From: DRQF01 sp964559135 | Lineage (GTDB): Bacteria > Planctomycetota > GCA-002687715 > DRQF01 | Length of the DNA: 12,666 nt | Direction: 5' to 3' | NCBI GenBank assembly: GCA_964559135.1 | Contig: CAZLGG010000113.1 | Location: forward strand, 1-12,666 | In this document: piece after piece, positions 12,169-12,666 of the stretch | How the letters are laid out: every line of letters starts with the position of its first letter | Numbering within the stretch: position 1 is the stretch's first letter | Translations under genes and position numbers: made by a program | The notes under the pieces: model-generated | What the model was told of the DNA's origin: nothing | Seen by the model: only the letters and a program-made list of their open reading frames with translations | Databases searched by the model: none

Positions 12169-12666
12169 TCAGTGCTTCCAGGAGGCGCCGGCCACCCGCG
12201 CACGCAGCCGCTCCATGATCGTCGCGAAACGGGGATCGGAACGCACGGCGTCAGGGACTTCCGCATCCTCGACCTCCTTCAAATCCGCAGCTCGGCTCAC
12301 CGGACACGACTCCAGAGCGTCCAAGGAGAGAGTTCGGTACTCGCTCTCGAGTCGGGCGCGCTCGTCGCCGCTCAGACCCCCATCGCGCCCCGCGCGCACC
12401 ATCGCGTCGGCCGCGACCGCGGCGCACCAAAGGTGCATCCTCATGTCGTGCTCGCCGCTCGCGAGCAACCCCTTCACCACTTCCGCGAGACCCCGGTAGT
12501 CACCCTGCCTATCCAGAACGGCGGCGAGAAGACGAGCCAACTGAGCCCTTCGCCCCAACCACGACGGCTCCCGAGGATTGAACGCAAGCATCGCATCCAT
12601 ATGGGCCGATCCCTCCGTGAACCAAGCTCTCGCGGTGTCGAGATCCCCCTCCGAGAAGGCCAGAGT
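12169..12666 (-). CDS. C-terminal part of a TPR protein, truncated by the window edge (possibly a Ser/Thr kinase tail)
   Basis: The reading frame is open from the right edge of the window, giving 165 visible C-terminal residues; the gene's start is outside. The first visible residues include a TPR-like helix pair (SEGDLDTARAWFTEGSA), followed by a second (ARLLAAVLDRQGDYRGLAEV) and further alpha-helical sequence (ARLESEYRTLSLDALES). The last part, RSDPRFATIMERLR, resembles the RxDPRF-type endings of TPR domains attached to bacterial Ser/Thr kinases and adenylate cyclases. A kinase identity is therefore plausible, but the catalytic region is not in view. An ATG at 12600 exists but lies inside the TPR fold, so it is unlikely to be the true start. 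A probable terminator follows, and the FG-GAP gene lies downstream on the same strand. Confidence 0.75.
   Translation of the reverse strand, partial: TLAFSEGDLDTARAWFTEGSAHMDAMLAFNPREPSWLGRRAQLARLLAAVLDRQGDYRGLAEVVKGLLASGEHDMRMHLWCAAVAADAMVRAGRDGGLSGDERARLESEYRTLSLDALESCPVSRAADLKEVEDAEVPDAVRSDPRFATIMERLRARVAGASWKH

Overview
The window is GC-rich DNA from the chromosome of what is most likely a Planctomycetota bacterium. This rests on four things seen together: large secreted proteins built from IPT/TIG, parallel beta-helix and FG-GAP modules; an ECF-type sigma factor translationally coupled to a membrane-bound Hanks-type Ser/Thr kinase with a long TPR tail; a second ECF-like sigma factor with an SDLVQSV region 2; and a recurring C-terminal beta-rich domain on the secreted proteins. 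No database search was possible, so the phylum is inferred from gene style.

Layout, left to right. (1) 6-2543, + strand: a two-gene unit. It holds a Cys-rich IPT/TIG-repeat secreted protein and, 24 nt later behind a strong Shine-Dalgarno, a small secreted protein that resembles a free-standing copy of the first protein's C-terminal domain. A clear Rho-independent terminator follows. (2) 2789-5272, +: a secreted beta-helix protein with three roughly 195-residue modules, a DPLF...GAYE tail and the C-terminal domain, also followed by a strong terminator. (3) 5366-8425, +: an ECF sigma factor and a TPR Ser/Thr kinase 3 nt apart, with a sigma-70-like promoter immediately after the previous terminator. 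(4) 8494-9099, +: a second sigma factor with a possible leaderless start. (5) 9146-12058, -: a convergent gene for a secreted FG-GAP protein with 14 repeats (probably two seven-bladed propellers) and the same kind of C-terminal domain. An inverted repeat lies between the two convergent genes. (6) 12169-12666, -: the 3' part of a TPR protein running off the right edge, with a probable terminator between it and the FG-GAP gene.

The genes fall into two themes. Four encode exported, non-enzymatic-looking repeat proteins, probably for the cell surface, that carry related C-terminal domains. Three or four encode signalling proteins (sigma, kinase, sigma, TPR protein). The most notable observations are the shared C-terminal domain and its stand-alone version, a possible glutamine at the mature N-terminus of all four secreted proteins, the sigma-kinase-sigma arrangement, and -10-like boxes so close to both sigma start codons that leaderless mRNAs are likely. 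That the signalling genes control the surface-protein genes is a guess from proximity only. No tRNA, rRNA, CRISPR, transposase or integrase was seen. No gene-free stretch exceeds 300 nt.
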